A DNA stretch of 64,000 bases from Candidatus Scotarchaeum otlingeri (GTDB taxonomy: Archaea; Thermoproteota; Nitrososphaeria; Geothermarchaeales; JDFR-13). The stretch lies in NCBI GenBank assembly GCA_002011075.2, contig MTMA02000006.1:984599-1048598 (forward strand), given 5' to 3'. A model generated the notes under the pieces. It was not told where the DNA came from. It did no database searches and saw only the letters and a program-made list of their open reading frames with translations. The position numbers and the translations under genes were made by a program. Positions 45,702 to 55,351 of this stretch are shown in pieces; positions within the stretch are counted from its first letter, which is position 1, and every line of letters begins with the position of its first letter.

Positions 45702-46643
45702 ATGGCGAGAAATATAGTTATAGACACTGATCCAGGGATCGATGATGCCGTCGCAATAATGGCGTCGGCATTAAATAATGATTTGAATATTCTGGGAATA
45801 AGTGTTGTAGCGGGAAATGTAGATGTAGATAAAGCTACAAGTAATACCTTAAGAATACTCGGTTTCTTAGAGAAAAAAGATATCCCAGTCTATAAGGGAG
45901 CGCATAGGCCGTTGTTGGGTGAAAGAATAGATGCATCAGATATCCATGGAGACGATGGATTGGGGAATATCGACCTCAAGATACCGAGGGACTTAAAGCC
46001 GATGGAGACCAGCGCACCACAATTCCTCATAAATATTGCAAAGGAATATCCTAAGGATATAACCCTAGTAACATTAGGGCCGCTAACTAATCTCGCGGTA
46101 GCAATATTAATGGATTCAGAGTTCATAGATAACATTAATTCTATAGTGTCTATGGCGGGGGCATATGGATTAACCCCATATGGCAAGGGGAATATAACGC
46201 CCAAAGCAGAGTTTAACGTATATACAGATCCATTGGCAGCCAAGATCGTCTTTTCATCTGAAACAGAAAAATACTTGATAGGGCTTGATATCACTCAGAA
46301 GCCCGATGCGTTATTGAATGAAGACGATATGAATATGCTTCGAGATTCTGGAAAGAATGGAAAGCTGATACATAATATGCTGAAGACGTTATTTTACGCC
46401 TCGGGCGGCGCGGTTCCACTGCATGACCCACACACAATCATATATCTTATTAAACCTGAAATCTATAAGTTCCGCAGATACTTCATAGATGTAGAGATAT
46501 ATGGAGAAAATACCTATGGGGAAATAGTTGTAGATGATAGGGAAAAGGTCCCTGAATGGCTAAAACAAGGTTTCCCCTCATATATCTGTATAGACGTAGA
46601 TGGTGAAGAGTTCAAAAAAGAGCTATTCAATACTATCCTATAA
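45702..46643 (+). CDS. Inosine/uridine-preferring nucleoside hydrolase
   Basis: It hydrolyses ribonucleosides to base and ribose. The calcium-binding N-terminal motif is I-D-T-D-P-G-I-D-D-A-V-A. G-D-D-G-L-G-N, the TLGPLTNLA segment and a late HDPH match the IUNH family. The length of 313 aa is typical. Confidence 0.93.
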   Translation: MARNIVIDTDPGIDDAVAIMASALNNDLNILGISVVAGNVDVDKATSNTLRILGFLEKKDIPVYKGAHRPLLGERIDASDIHGDDGLGNIDLKIPRDLKPMETSAPQFLINIAKEYPKDITLVTLGPLTNLAVAILMDSEFIDNINSIVSMAGAYGLTPYGKGNITPKAEFNVYTDPLAAKIVFSSETEKYLIGLDITQKPDALLNEDDMNMLRDSGKNGKLIHNMLKTLFYASGGAVPLHDPHTIIYLIKPEIYKFRRYFIDVEIYGENTYGEIVVDDREKVPEWLKQGFPSYICIDVDGEEFKKELFNTIL

Positions 46644-46650
46644 AAAATAG

Positions 46651-47595
46651 TTAGGGTACTAGAAGCGCCAATACCGCTTTCTCGGTATGTAGCCTATTCT
46701 CAGCCTGATCAAAAACGACGCTATGTGGACCCTCAATCACCTCATCAGTCATCTCTTCCCCACGATACCCAGGTAGACAATGCATAAAGATAAAATCCTC
46801 CTTAGCAAACTTAATCGTCTCGCTATTGACCTGATACCCCCTCCAATCTCTAAGCCTCTTCTCCTTCTCCATCTCAGGCCCACCCATACTATGCCAAGTA
46901 TTAGCATAGATAATATCTGCGTCCCTCAAGGCCTCTTCCAGATCCTCAGTCAGAACAACCTCTGCACCCGTATACCCACTATTCTCCTCCACAAACCTCC
47001 ATACCCTTGGATCAGGCTCATACCCCTTAGGTCTAGCAACATACATCCTATAACCAAAGATCGTAGAGATAACCATCAAGGAGTGGCATACATTCCATAT
47101 GTCGCCTACATATCCTATCTTCAAGCTTCTAGACCGCCTTCTACCCTTCTTTTCCCATATAGTCATTAAATCAGCTAGCCCCTGACATGGATGAGTGAGA
47201 TCAGTCAATGCATTAATGACGGGTGAATTCATGTAAAAAGCATATTCCTCAATTATTTCTTGGCCAAAGGTCCTAATGACAAGGGCATCCAAATACCTAT
47301 CGAGAACCCTAGCGGTATCTTTAATAGGCTCGCCTCTACTAAGCTGCATAGCCTGTGGATTCAGTTGATAACCATGGCCCCCCAGATGAGAGATCCCTAC
47401 CAAGAATGATGTCATAGTCCGAGTGGAAGGCTTCTCAAATAATAGCCCTATTGTTCGGCCGTCTAGATGTCTATGAGCTTCCCCTATATATAGCTTCCTC
47501 TTAAGTTCTAGGGATACATTAATGAATAGCTCAATATCCTCCCTACCAAAATCCATCAATGTTAGAAAATCTCTACCCTTCAATCTACTCCTCAT
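46651..47595 (-). CDS. argF: Ornithine carbamoyltransferase
   Basis: It converts ornithine and carbamoyl phosphate to citrulline, or the reverse. The carbamoyl phosphate loop reads FEKPSTRTMTSF near residue 52 and the ornithine loop HCLPGYRGEEMTDEV near 272. The gene starts inside the 3' end of the arginine deiminase-like gene (11-bp overlap), so the two are translated together. That hints at the catabolic direction, but no carbamate kinase is present in the window. Confidence 0.9.
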   Translation of the reverse strand: MRSRLKGRDFLTLMDFGREDIELFINVSLELKRKLYIGEAHRHLDGRTIGLLFEKPSTRTMTSFLVGISHLGGHGYQLNPQAMQLSRGEPIKDTARVLDRYLDALVIRTFGQEIIEEYAFYMNSPVINALTDLTHPCQGLADLMTIWEKKGRRRSRSLKIGYVGDIWNVCHSLMVISTIFGYRMYVARPKGYEPDPRVWRFVEENSGYTGAEVVLTEDLEEALRDADIIYANTWHSMGGPEMEKEKRLRDWRGYQVNSETIKFAKEDFIFMHCLPGYRGEEMTDEVIEGPHSVVFDQAENRLHTEKAVLALLVP

Positions 47596-48538
47596 CCCAT
47601 ACCACCTCTCTATCTATAGGAAGAGTCATACATCTAATGCCACCGCCACCCTTAATCAACTCATCAACATCGACTTCTATTACATCAATACCATAACGCT
47701 CCATCTTTTTACATGTTACTCTATTACCCTCCACTGCAACCACACGCCCCGGCCTAATGGGAAGAAAATTTGTCGCCATCCTGAGAGCCTCATCCCGTGG
47801 AACCTCTATAATCTCGAACTTCCTCTCCATCAACTCCTCAATAATATAATAGGGTAAGGCTTCTGGGTATACGACACATATATTATGGTCGGGAATATTC
47901 AGACCCACATCTATATGAACATATCCAGATGGAAAAGACTTATAATAGCCGGCTAAGGGTACCCTAATGACCTCCTCATAACCGATCATATACAACACCT
48001 CTATCACCTGCTCAACGCCTTCTTCATTTGTTCTAAGACCTTCTCCTATCAAGACCGTATTCCTATCAAGATAGATTAGGTTGCCTCCCTCGAAATAGCC
48101 GTATCCACCCACCACCCTATATATAGGGATATCTAGAGAGGCAAGCTTTCTATGGACATATACCTCTTCCCCCCTCCTAATATCTAAGGCCATCCTACCC
48201 ACTACCGCACCTCCCCTAAGCACCACGGCCTGGTCCCTTGTGAAATACATCTTGGGACGCTGCACCCTCTCCTCGATATAATGTACCTTGACCCCCTCCT
48301 TCCTCAAAATCTCGATCATAGAATCATGCTCCTCAGCGGCCCTATGGGGATCAGGAATACCGTCCCATAGCCATTTAATTGGGTCGTCGACGAGCTTCAA
48401 CTCCTCACCCGGTCTATATACAATAACTTCTTTGAGTCTACCGAACTCTGAGTCTACCCACCATTTTCGCCCCCAGTACCTCTCCACCTCCTCTATAAAG
48501 GATGTCTTTGAGGGATGAGGCGGATCCACCTTCTCCAT
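47585..48538 (-). CDS. Arginine deiminase-like amidinotransferase/hydrolase
   Basis: A guanidino-group-modifying enzyme fold. Motifs: Y-F-T-R-D near residue 108, E-G-G-N near 154, H-I-D-V-G near 215 and the C-terminal GGGGIRCMTLP with the catalytic cysteine. Arginine deiminases usually read E-G-G-D, so arginine deiminase, agmatine-type or dimethylargininase activity remain possible. Overlap with ornithine carbamoyltransferase supports arginine to citrulline to ornithine. Confidence 0.82.
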   Translation of the reverse strand: MEKVDPPHPSKTSFIEEVERYWGRKWWVDSEFGRLKEVIVYRPGEELKLVDDPIKWLWDGIPDPHRAAEEHDSMIEILRKEGVKVHYIEERVQRPKMYFTRDQAVVLRGGAVVGRMALDIRRGEEVYVHRKLASLDIPIYRVVGGYGYFEGGNLIYLDRNTVLIGEGLRTNEEGVEQVIEVLYMIGYEEVIRVPLAGYYKSFPSGYVHIDVGLNIPDHNICVVYPEALPYYIIEELMERKFEIIEVPRDEALRMATNFLPIRPGRVVAVEGNRVTCKKMERYGIDVIEVDVDELIKGGGGIRCMTLPIDREVVWDEE

Positions 48539-48617
48539 ATCATTTCACCAAAAAGGAGTTACAAGAAGAATATGAAATCTTGATATATTAATCTCTAAAA
48601 TCTATAGAGTAAAATAT

Positions 48618-48929
48618 CTACAGTTTTTTAAAGCGGTATATAAATAGGACCGTATCATCACTTATATCTCCATATATCTTCTTCAAAGCACTTATAAGCT
48701 CCTCCCTACTGCTGAAACCATCCATATGTGCATCCTCATCCGTCAACTCCGAAAGCCTCTTTCTATAGATATCTAGTATCTTTATCTTACAGTATCTCTT
48801 CCCCTTTTTAACGGAGGTTACATAGAGCGTCTCCCCAACCCTATATTTTCTATCAAGCCTAATCGTAGACCTCTTGACCCCCTCTAGTATTAATGGAATA
48901 TACTCGTCTCTAAACTTCATATGCCTCAA
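48618..48929 (-). CDS. ASCH-domain protein, YqfB-like
   Basis: A 103-aa single-domain ASCH protein (TTG 48929, or ATG 48920 giving 100 aa). Its layout parallels E. coli YqfB, an N4-acetylcytidine amidohydrolase of the same length. Lys19 and Thr22 in the G-V-K-R-S-T-I-R segment line up with YqfB Lys21/Thr24, and glutamates 76-77 with Glu74. The start lies within the end of tmcA, whose product makes N4-acetylcytidine. Hydrolysis of free ac4C is therefore a good hypothesis. RNA binding is the alternative. Confidence 0.82.
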   Translation of the reverse strand: MRHMKFRDEYIPLILEGVKRSTIRLDRKYRVGETLYVTSVKKGKRYCKIKILDIYRKRLSELTDEDAHMDGFSSREELISALKKIYGDISDDTVLFIYRFKKL

Positions 48930-51183
48930 GATACCTCAACCTCATCCTCCCAATCAACTCCCTAAACTTATTCATGACGTCAAGCCTATCCATTCCAAGG
49001 TTTGAGGCTACAAATCCCCATGATTTCCCCTGTAATACACGGCTTATCAAAGCATACTCATACTTCTTTGGAACCCCTATCCTATGCTCAATAGACCGCA
49101 GAAAATGATTCTTCACTATAGGTATTATGGCGTCATAGGCCGCTGAGAATGTTAATCCCCCAAATACATAGCTCCTAAGCTTCATCCTCTTATATACATC
49201 CATCTTCGGCTTGACATCGATGCTCCACGGATCCTCTGACAACAATTGATATGCCAATTTAACATCCAGGCTGTAATGGGGATCTATCAATGTATCCAGC
49301 AATCCCTTCTTGAACAAGATCCTTATTTTTCTCACGAATTTCCTGGCTGTCTTTGTTAATGGCTTAATAACTATGACGCTATATTCCCCTGACACCGGGT
49401 TTCTATTGGGGGATAGATATATGGGGAAGAAGCCGTTTTTTATCCAGAAAGAAAGTAGTTCATAGGTGGCGCCGAAGCTCGATCCAATCCAATCCAGACC
49501 CTCCTCCTTAGCATATTTAACGACTTTATCTAGTGCATATGAGCCTATTCCCCTCCCCATGAGGTCGGGGTGAGTCGCTATCCTCACGATCCTGATTCCC
49601 CTTAGAAACGCGAAGTCTCTATATACTGGATAGTATCTTATTATGACAGTCGGTATAAGATGGCCAGATGGAGGCTCCCCCGCCATAGTACTCGCCACAT
49701 CATCCCTCGACATATTTCCTTCTAGAGAAAGATGTAGGCTGTTGACAACCCTCCCCCTATAGAAAACGGCTGCAGCTAAATGATGAGGTGCGTCGGAGAG
49801 AATCATTATATCATTAGGCCTATTCCTATAATGGGCATAAATATAGATCCCTATATACTCCTTTAGTTTGCGTCGTCTCCTAAATATCCAATTCTCTATA
49901 TCGATCCATCTGAACCTCAACCTAGCTTTATCGAACATCTCTATATCTTCTATAGTCAGGTTTGCAGGGTCAGAGTCGAGGAGTAGCGTATCATATAGCC
50001 ACTTCTCTATGGGGTCTCCCGGTGCATATCTTATCGGCTCCGTCATCTTCAACTCGATAAGGTTCTCGGGCTTGGTTTTACGGAGTAGGTTTAGGAACCT
50101 TACTTGGAATCCCCTTCCAGCGCCTTCATATCCATGGAGAGTTGATGAGAATACATGTGTTTTGAATTTCGCGAGGGTTCTCTCCAGGATATATACCGGT
50201 ATGCCTGCTGCTTCATCAACTATAAGTATATCACCATCTTCCCGGAGGGCCTTGTAAGGCGATAAATATTTTACTTCACCGTTATCGAGAGATATTATAC
50301 GCCTACTCTTATCATATTCATATTTAACTCCAAGTCTATGGAGGCTCTTCAGGAGGAAGTTTATTAATTCCCTCACGTTTTCATACTCGGGTGACGTAAC
50401 AACTATTTTGAGTCCATTCCCCTCCGTCGTCAATAATCCGGCTATAGCGATGCCTATAGCCGCAGATTTACCTCTACCCCTATCAGCAGTTAATACAAGG
50501 CATCCGCCGTCCAATCTTTCGACTGCGGAGATAACTTCAACCTCATCCTGGGTAACCGCCATATTATATAGTTCCGAGTCGAACTTTGTATCGACAGGTA
50601 GCTTTATGGGACGCCTTTTAAGGGCTACATACCTTGTTTTAGCTGGGCCTACAACGCCATCTCTAGAGAGAAAGTATATGCCGGGGGATGATTCCATAGA
50701 CTCCACAATGTATCTGATAAATAATCTTCTAATATCCTCTATAGTAAATGGATGTACCACCATGTCTTTATGAAATGTTGTAGTCATATTTTTCCAGACG
50801 TCACGCTTGGGTGCAAGTAGTATTATTAATCCACCTCCCCTTACAACTTCTATAAGTCTACCCATATCATTAGGACGTAAATCTCTCCTGAAGTCAGCTA
50901 TCAGGATATCCCATGTAGTGCCCATTATCCGTTCAAGTGATTTAAAGGGGACATAACCCCAATTCAGATCATTCTCTTTAATCCATCTAATTATTTGGGT
51001 TGCCCATGAAGCTTCTTCCCTCTCCTCCTTTCCAGATATAAGTATCGAATATCTTCTCTGGGTAATCCCCTTATACTCCTCTAGTATCCCAATAATATTA
51101 TCTAGCCAATCCTCTTCAATAACAACTATACGCCTATGATTAGATTCTAAAGCCGATTCAATGATGAAAGATATATCACTCAT
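48910..51183 (-). CDS. tmcA: tRNA(Met)/RNA cytidine acetyltransferase TmcA
   Basis: It acetylates cytidine to N4-acetylcytidine (ac4C) with acetyl-CoA and ATP. The 757-aa protein has an N-terminal domain, an RNA helicase-like module with Walker A A-D-R-G-R-G-K-S at 233-240 and DEAA Walker B near 318, a GNAT domain with R-I-A-T-H-P-D-L-M-G-R-G-I-G near 534, and a C-terminal tRNA-binding region. In hyperthermophilic archaea ac4C is abundant in tRNA and rRNA. It overlaps the ASCH gene at its 3' end. Confidence 0.95.
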   Translation of the reverse strand: MSDISFIIESALESNHRRIVVIEEDWLDNIIGILEEYKGITQRRYSILISGKEEREEASWATQIIRWIKENDLNWGYVPFKSLERIMGTTWDILIADFRRDLRPNDMGRLIEVVRGGGLIILLAPKRDVWKNMTTTFHKDMVVHPFTIEDIRRLFIRYIVESMESSPGIYFLSRDGVVGPAKTRYVALKRRPIKLPVDTKFDSELYNMAVTQDEVEVISAVERLDGGCLVLTADRGRGKSAAIGIAIAGLLTTEGNGLKIVVTSPEYENVRELINFLLKSLHRLGVKYEYDKSRRIISLDNGEVKYLSPYKALREDGDILIVDEAAGIPVYILERTLAKFKTHVFSSTLHGYEGAGRGFQVRFLNLLRKTKPENLIELKMTEPIRYAPGDPIEKWLYDTLLLDSDPANLTIEDIEMFDKARLRFRWIDIENWIFRRRRKLKEYIGIYIYAHYRNRPNDIMILSDAPHHLAAAVFYRGRVVNSLHLSLEGNMSRDDVASTMAGEPPSGHLIPTVIIRYYPVYRDFAFLRGIRIVRIATHPDLMGRGIGSYALDKVVKYAKEEGLDWIGSSFGATYELLSFWIKNGFFPIYLSPNRNPVSGEYSVIVIKPLTKTARKFVRKIRILFKKGLLDTLIDPHYSLDVKLAYQLLSEDPWSIDVKPKMDVYKRMKLRSYVFGGLTFSAAYDAIIPIVKNHFLRSIEHRIGVPKKYEYALISRVLQGKSWGFVASNLGMDRLDVMNKFRELIGRMRLRYLEAYEV

Positions 51184-51235
51184 CCCCGATCCATCTCCAT
51201 TATGATGCTGAGGGGTTTTCCTTCATCGGCCCACA

Positions 51236-53107
51236 CTACTTTTGACCCGCCCCTCTAATAATAAGTTCTAGGATAGATATAATCCTCTTAAGCTCATCAT
51301 CAAGGCTCTTATACCTATCGCTAATATATATTTCGAGATCAGATGGCGAGGCCCTACCATCCCTAATAGACTCATATAGCCTATAGAGATCTATGTAGTT
51401 ATGAGTCTTACCAGACCCCCAATACAAGGGTTCGGCTATTCTCCTGAAAATATAGTGGTAAGTCTCTTTGGATACTTTAGATGCCCAAGAAAATAGGTTG
51501 ATGCTACAGAGAGTCTTAAGCGCCTCTTTATAATCCCCAGCCGCTAGAGACTCCCTAATCTTGGATAGATACTCTATTTCATCGAGATATTCTATCCAGA
51601 AATACTTAACATTATTTGGAGGATAATTCCCAGACATCTTGAATAATGACGAGAGTAACGCAGAGTTGATATCTCTCGCCTCTCTCCTATTATATGATGA
51701 GCCTGATAGTAAGCTGAAAATAGCTTTCCTAATATAGTCATCGAATTCAAGTCGATTCGGCTTTCTCTTCACATTATATATCTCGAAGAGAAGATCCATT
51801 ACACTGGAGATTGGGCTTAGGCTATTATCAACCCTGTCGATCAGATGTATAACTATGAAGAGGGTTTCCATGAACTTCCTATGAGATAATAATTCTAATG
51901 TATCCAGCTCCGTATGATAATAGGTCTTGTAATAAGATATGTTACCTCTACCTCCAAAGTGGATAGATGGTATACCCGCAGTTATAAAGTTCCACATATC
52001 TATCCAGCTGTAAGGCATAAATGAAAAGCTGACACCACTCGCTAGATACCTCGATATATCTATTAGATAATCAAGAATGAAGCTCTTGATGTCCGGTGAT
52101 GACACTATACCTATGGGTCCATCCTTATATCCCACGACATCCAGATTAATATATAATGATATATCCCTATAATCGCCACTATTAATGTAGTCATATGAGC
52201 CTATTAAGAAGTCAAACGGTGTATCTAATCTGCCATATTCCTCCGCAGTAAAGGATATAAAGCGGATATTCTGGTTATACCCAATATTGGACTCAGCAAC
52301 GTATCTAGCGATATTTAATAATAGAGCCACGCCTGAAGCGTTATCGATAGCACCCCTGAAATGGGCGTCATGATGCGCCCCTATACAAATCGTATCCTCA
52401 GAATTGTTATTTAGGTAGCCTATCACATTATATCCATATCCTCTGCCGATATCTACATCCAACTTAAATTCCGCTTCAACATCACTATTCTCCAGTAATC
52501 TTAGTATTGATATGGCATCTCTCCTCCGGATATGGATAATGGGTGGAAACTCGATGCTATAGTCTCCATCCGATGCATATAATGTGTCATCACGAAGAGA
52601 AGCGTATCCCCCTCTCGTTAAGTGGCTAAGCACGATTCCTTTGGCGCCTCTAACCATCATCTCTTTAGCGATGATATTTATAGACGGAAACACTTTATAA
52701 TCCATATCAATCAATACAATTTTATCATCCAGATCAAGGTTATCCAGAGAAGAGAGATCTCCCTTTCCCCCAAAGACGATCTCCCCGATAAAATTGCCGG
52801 GAGGCGAACCGGCATAACTGGAAGCCACAATAAAGAGCTCATTAGGGGATAGAATCCTTAGAGACGCCTCTTTAAATATCCATCTATCTACGTATACCTC
52901 TTTCAACTCAACCTTGTCTACACCCAGCCTCTCCAACTCAGTTTTTATATAGCTTGCTGCTTCGTGTTCCGCATCTGTCCCAGCTAATCTGAAACCTAAC
53001 TCTGATGAACCTAAGCTACACAAGTATCTGATGATGTCCTGAGTATACTCAGCGCTATACCACTTCTTGATACTATTATAAAGAGACTGCAACTCCATAC
53101 GCATCAT
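51236..53107 (-). CDS. M28-family metallopeptidase with PA-like insert
   Basis: A zinc aminopeptidase-like enzyme. Ligand residues are in GAHHDAH (H246, D247), D255 in A-I-D-N-A-S-G, and E289/E290 in F-T-A-E-E, with a late H-T-E-L-D-T. Residues about 80-215 form a PA-like protease-associated insert. The last 200 residues are helical and unassigned. No signal peptide is seen, so it is probably cytosolic and trims peptides. Confidence 0.85.
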   Translation of the reverse strand: MMRMELQSLYNSIKKWYSAEYTQDIIRYLCSLGSSELGFRLAGTDAEHEAASYIKTELERLGVDKVELKEVYVDRWIFKEASLRILSPNELFIVASSYAGSPPGNFIGEIVFGGKGDLSSLDNLDLDDKIVLIDMDYKVFPSINIIAKEMMVRGAKGIVLSHLTRGGYASLRDDTLYASDGDYSIEFPPIIHIRRRDAISILRLLENSDVEAEFKLDVDIGRGYGYNVIGYLNNNSEDTICIGAHHDAHFRGAIDNASGVALLLNIARYVAESNIGYNQNIRFISFTAEEYGRLDTPFDFLIGSYDYINSGDYRDISLYINLDVVGYKDGPIGIVSSPDIKSFILDYLIDISRYLASGVSFSFMPYSWIDMWNFITAGIPSIHFGGRGNISYYKTYYHTELDTLELLSHRKFMETLFIVIHLIDRVDNSLSPISSVMDLLFEIYNVKRKPNRLEFDDYIRKAIFSLLSGSSYNRREARDINSALLSSLFKMSGNYPPNNVKYFWIEYLDEIEYLSKIRESLAAGDYKEALKTLCSINLFSWASKVSKETYHYIFRRIAEPLYWGSGKTHNYIDLYRLYESIRDGRASPSDLEIYISDRYKSLDDELKRIISILELIIRGAGQK

Positions 53108-53234
53108 ATTATTCCACCAAGGGTCTACATAAAATGACTACCGCTAATAATATCCTCTACATAACAATTTTCGGGGGCTGCTTAAATGTAGAAATAAGGA
53201 TGTAGAAGCTAAGGGATAACTATAATTGATATTC

Positions 53235-53768
53235 TCAATCTGCTTCGGCTGAATATATCCCTATCCAATCCACCCCTCCATCAACTATCTCAAGGGTGGT
53301 CAATGGTACATCAGGGGGCTCTTCAAAAACCTTCTTTAGATAACTGACTACTAGATAGGTCTGGGCTAGGTTCTTCAGTATATCCAGTGTATTCAGATGG
53401 TCTTGCTCATGGTGTATCTGGGTAAAGCTATATACTTTATCGAATGATTTGGCTCTGAAGGGTGGGCTATCGATATCTCCATAGATATAGTCGGTGTTCT
53501 CCCTACTATGTAGCGCTTTGCCTAGAGATAGTGATTTGAGAGAGATATCTATACCCACATAATAAACCTTCTCCGAGATATTCTCAGCGAATAATGATAT
53601 GCCACACCCTGCATCCAATATAGATTCATATTGGGAGGGTAGATACTTATTTGAAATCGAGCTATATTTATATCTCTGCTCATCTCCATATAATTCCCTA
53701 TATATAACGCTGGATGCGTCATATAATGACCGTATACGCACCTTATCTTTAATCGGTAGACTAGACAT
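53235..53768 (-). CDS. SAM-dependent methyltransferase (short)
   Basis: A class I methyltransferase fold with I-L-D-A-G-C-G-I-S near residue 51 and Y-V-G-I-D-I near 71. At 177 aa it is shorter than typical (about 200-250), though the core appears whole. It sits 18 bp downstream of the flippase gene on the same strand and may modify a lipid-linked glycan. Confidence 0.75.
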   Translation of the reverse strand: MSSLPIKDKVRIRSLYDASSVIYRELYGDEQRYKYSSISNKYLPSQYESILDAGCGISLFAENISEKVYYVGIDISLKSLSLGKALHSRENTDYIYGDIDSPPFRAKSFDKVYSFTQIHHEQDHLNTLDILKNLAQTYLVVSYLKKVFEEPPDVPLTTLEIVDGGVDWIGIYSAEAD

Positions 53769-53785
53769 ATGCTAGCCCAGAAATA

Positions 53786-55351
53786 TTATTTACCCCTCAA
53801 CTTATTAGATATATCAATTATTTTACGCTCGAGCTGTATCAAGGGCTTTATCAAGCCACCTAGAACAGCCACCTTACTCATCGAGTCATATATTACCTCA
53901 AGCTCCCTCTCATTAATTGAACCTGTAAATCCAAGGAGGACCAGGTAAAGAATAATGTATATGATGAAGAAGAATGCTAGGTTATATATAGACCTATCAA
54001 ACCTGAAGTTCAGCCAGATAAAGTATATTATTATTCCAGGGACAACTGCTGATACCAGCGTCTTGAGGTTATCGCCGATAGGAGGATATGGAATAACATC
54101 TCTAATTATATATAGTAGTCCTATTGTCCCTGCGACCGCCGATATCAATAGTGCTGAAACGGCACCTACCGCTCCATAGTTCCAGATAAGAATAGGTCCA
54201 AGGAATAGTACAACGATAAACCTTATACTTAATCCGTATAGGATCTTCCTTGTCTGTCCAACGGAGACTAGCATTGGGGGTATTATATAATAGCCAAAGA
54301 TTGTAAGGATGTAGATAAATGAAAATATGGCTAGAAGCTCGGGGGCCAACTTATATTTTGACCCGAACAATCCATATATCATATCTCTTGACAATACAAT
54401 AGCAAAGATGGGGATAGGCACTATTACTATAGCCGCATATCTATATACATAATAAATGGCTCTACCTAGCCTCTCTTTATTTACCCTTGTCAGGGTTGGT
54501 ACAATAATTCTCGAGATGGGGATAGTGATCACTTGGATGAGGTTCGAGAATCTAAGGGTAACATAGTAGTTCCCGACGACATCCTCAATATATAGGAAAC
54601 CTAAGAGCCACAAGATATAGTTACGCATACCCTTCTCTAGGATCGTAACGATATATATCGGCATGGAGAAGCTGAACATGTCTCTCAATCCATCCCGATA
54701 CTCCTCAGGGGATATCAGACCTATTAGTTTTTGATGGGCAGATAAGATGACTCCTGATATGGTTGATATGATTCCACCCAGAATGTCGCCGGCTAAGGCT
54801 CCCAACACGCCATAACCAAGATAAGTGAGGGTAATAGCGAGAACCGCTCTGGGAATAAAATATAGTATCCGTGATATGCTGCTACCAAGCATATCCATAT
54901 TAGCCTCTAACAATGCATAGAAATCAGTCCTCAGTATCCACGTGATAAATATGGCTATAGTTAGTTGGATGAGGAGACCGTCAACTGTTTTACCATATAA
55001 TATGGAGAAGATATCCTTTGGATAGACGGCTGTGATGAGGATAATCGGTGTAAGAAGCATCATCTGTGTATATACGCCGCGTGCAAAGGCGGCTCGCCCC
55101 AGCTTTACTTCGCCGCTCCCCATATGGTGGGAGACATATCTAAGGATGTATCTGGGGACGCCTAATCGAACAGCTAGCTCTATGATACTTGGCCAAAGCA
55201 TTATAAGGGCATATATACCCATCTCATATACCGTGAGGAACCGCGCTACAAATATCGATGTGAGGATAGAGGAGATTAGTGAAATGACGCTGGAAGACAT
55301 TAAGTATACACTGCCCGATAATGGCCTTGATACCTCTTCTGCTAACCCCAA
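53786..55351 (-). CDS. Polysaccharide flippase, Wzx/MATE-like
   Basis: A 521-aa membrane protein with about 14 hydrophobic segments and the MVF/polysaccharide-transporter pattern: an early S-S-V-I-S-L-I-S-S-I helix, A-R-F-L-T-V-Y-E-M-G and a late VSALLISAVAGTIG. It likely translocates lipid-linked oligosaccharide for S-layer or protein glycosylation. It abuts the AAA ATPase gene (no gap) and precedes the methyltransferase gene. Confidence 0.82.
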   Translation of the reverse strand: MGLAEEVSRPLSGSVYLMSSSVISLISSILTSIFVARFLTVYEMGIYALIMLWPSIIELAVRLGVPRYILRYVSHHMGSGEVKLGRAAFARGVYTQMMLLTPIILITAVYPKDIFSILYGKTVDGLLIQLTIAIFITWILRTDFYALLEANMDMLGSSISRILYFIPRAVLAITLTYLGYGVLGALAGDILGGIISTISGVILSAHQKLIGLISPEEYRDGLRDMFSFSMPIYIVTILEKGMRNYILWLLGFLYIEDVVGNYYVTLRFSNLIQVITIPISRIIVPTLTRVNKERLGRAIYYVYRYAAIVIVPIPIFAIVLSRDMIYGLFGSKYKLAPELLAIFSFIYILTIFGYYIIPPMLVSVGQTRKILYGLSIRFIVVLFLGPILIWNYGAVGAVSALLISAVAGTIGLLYIIRDVIPYPPIGDNLKTLVSAVVPGIIIYFIWLNFRFDRSIYNLAFFFIIYIILYLVLLGFTGSINERELEVIYDSMSKVAVLGGLIKPLIQLERKIIDISNKLRGK

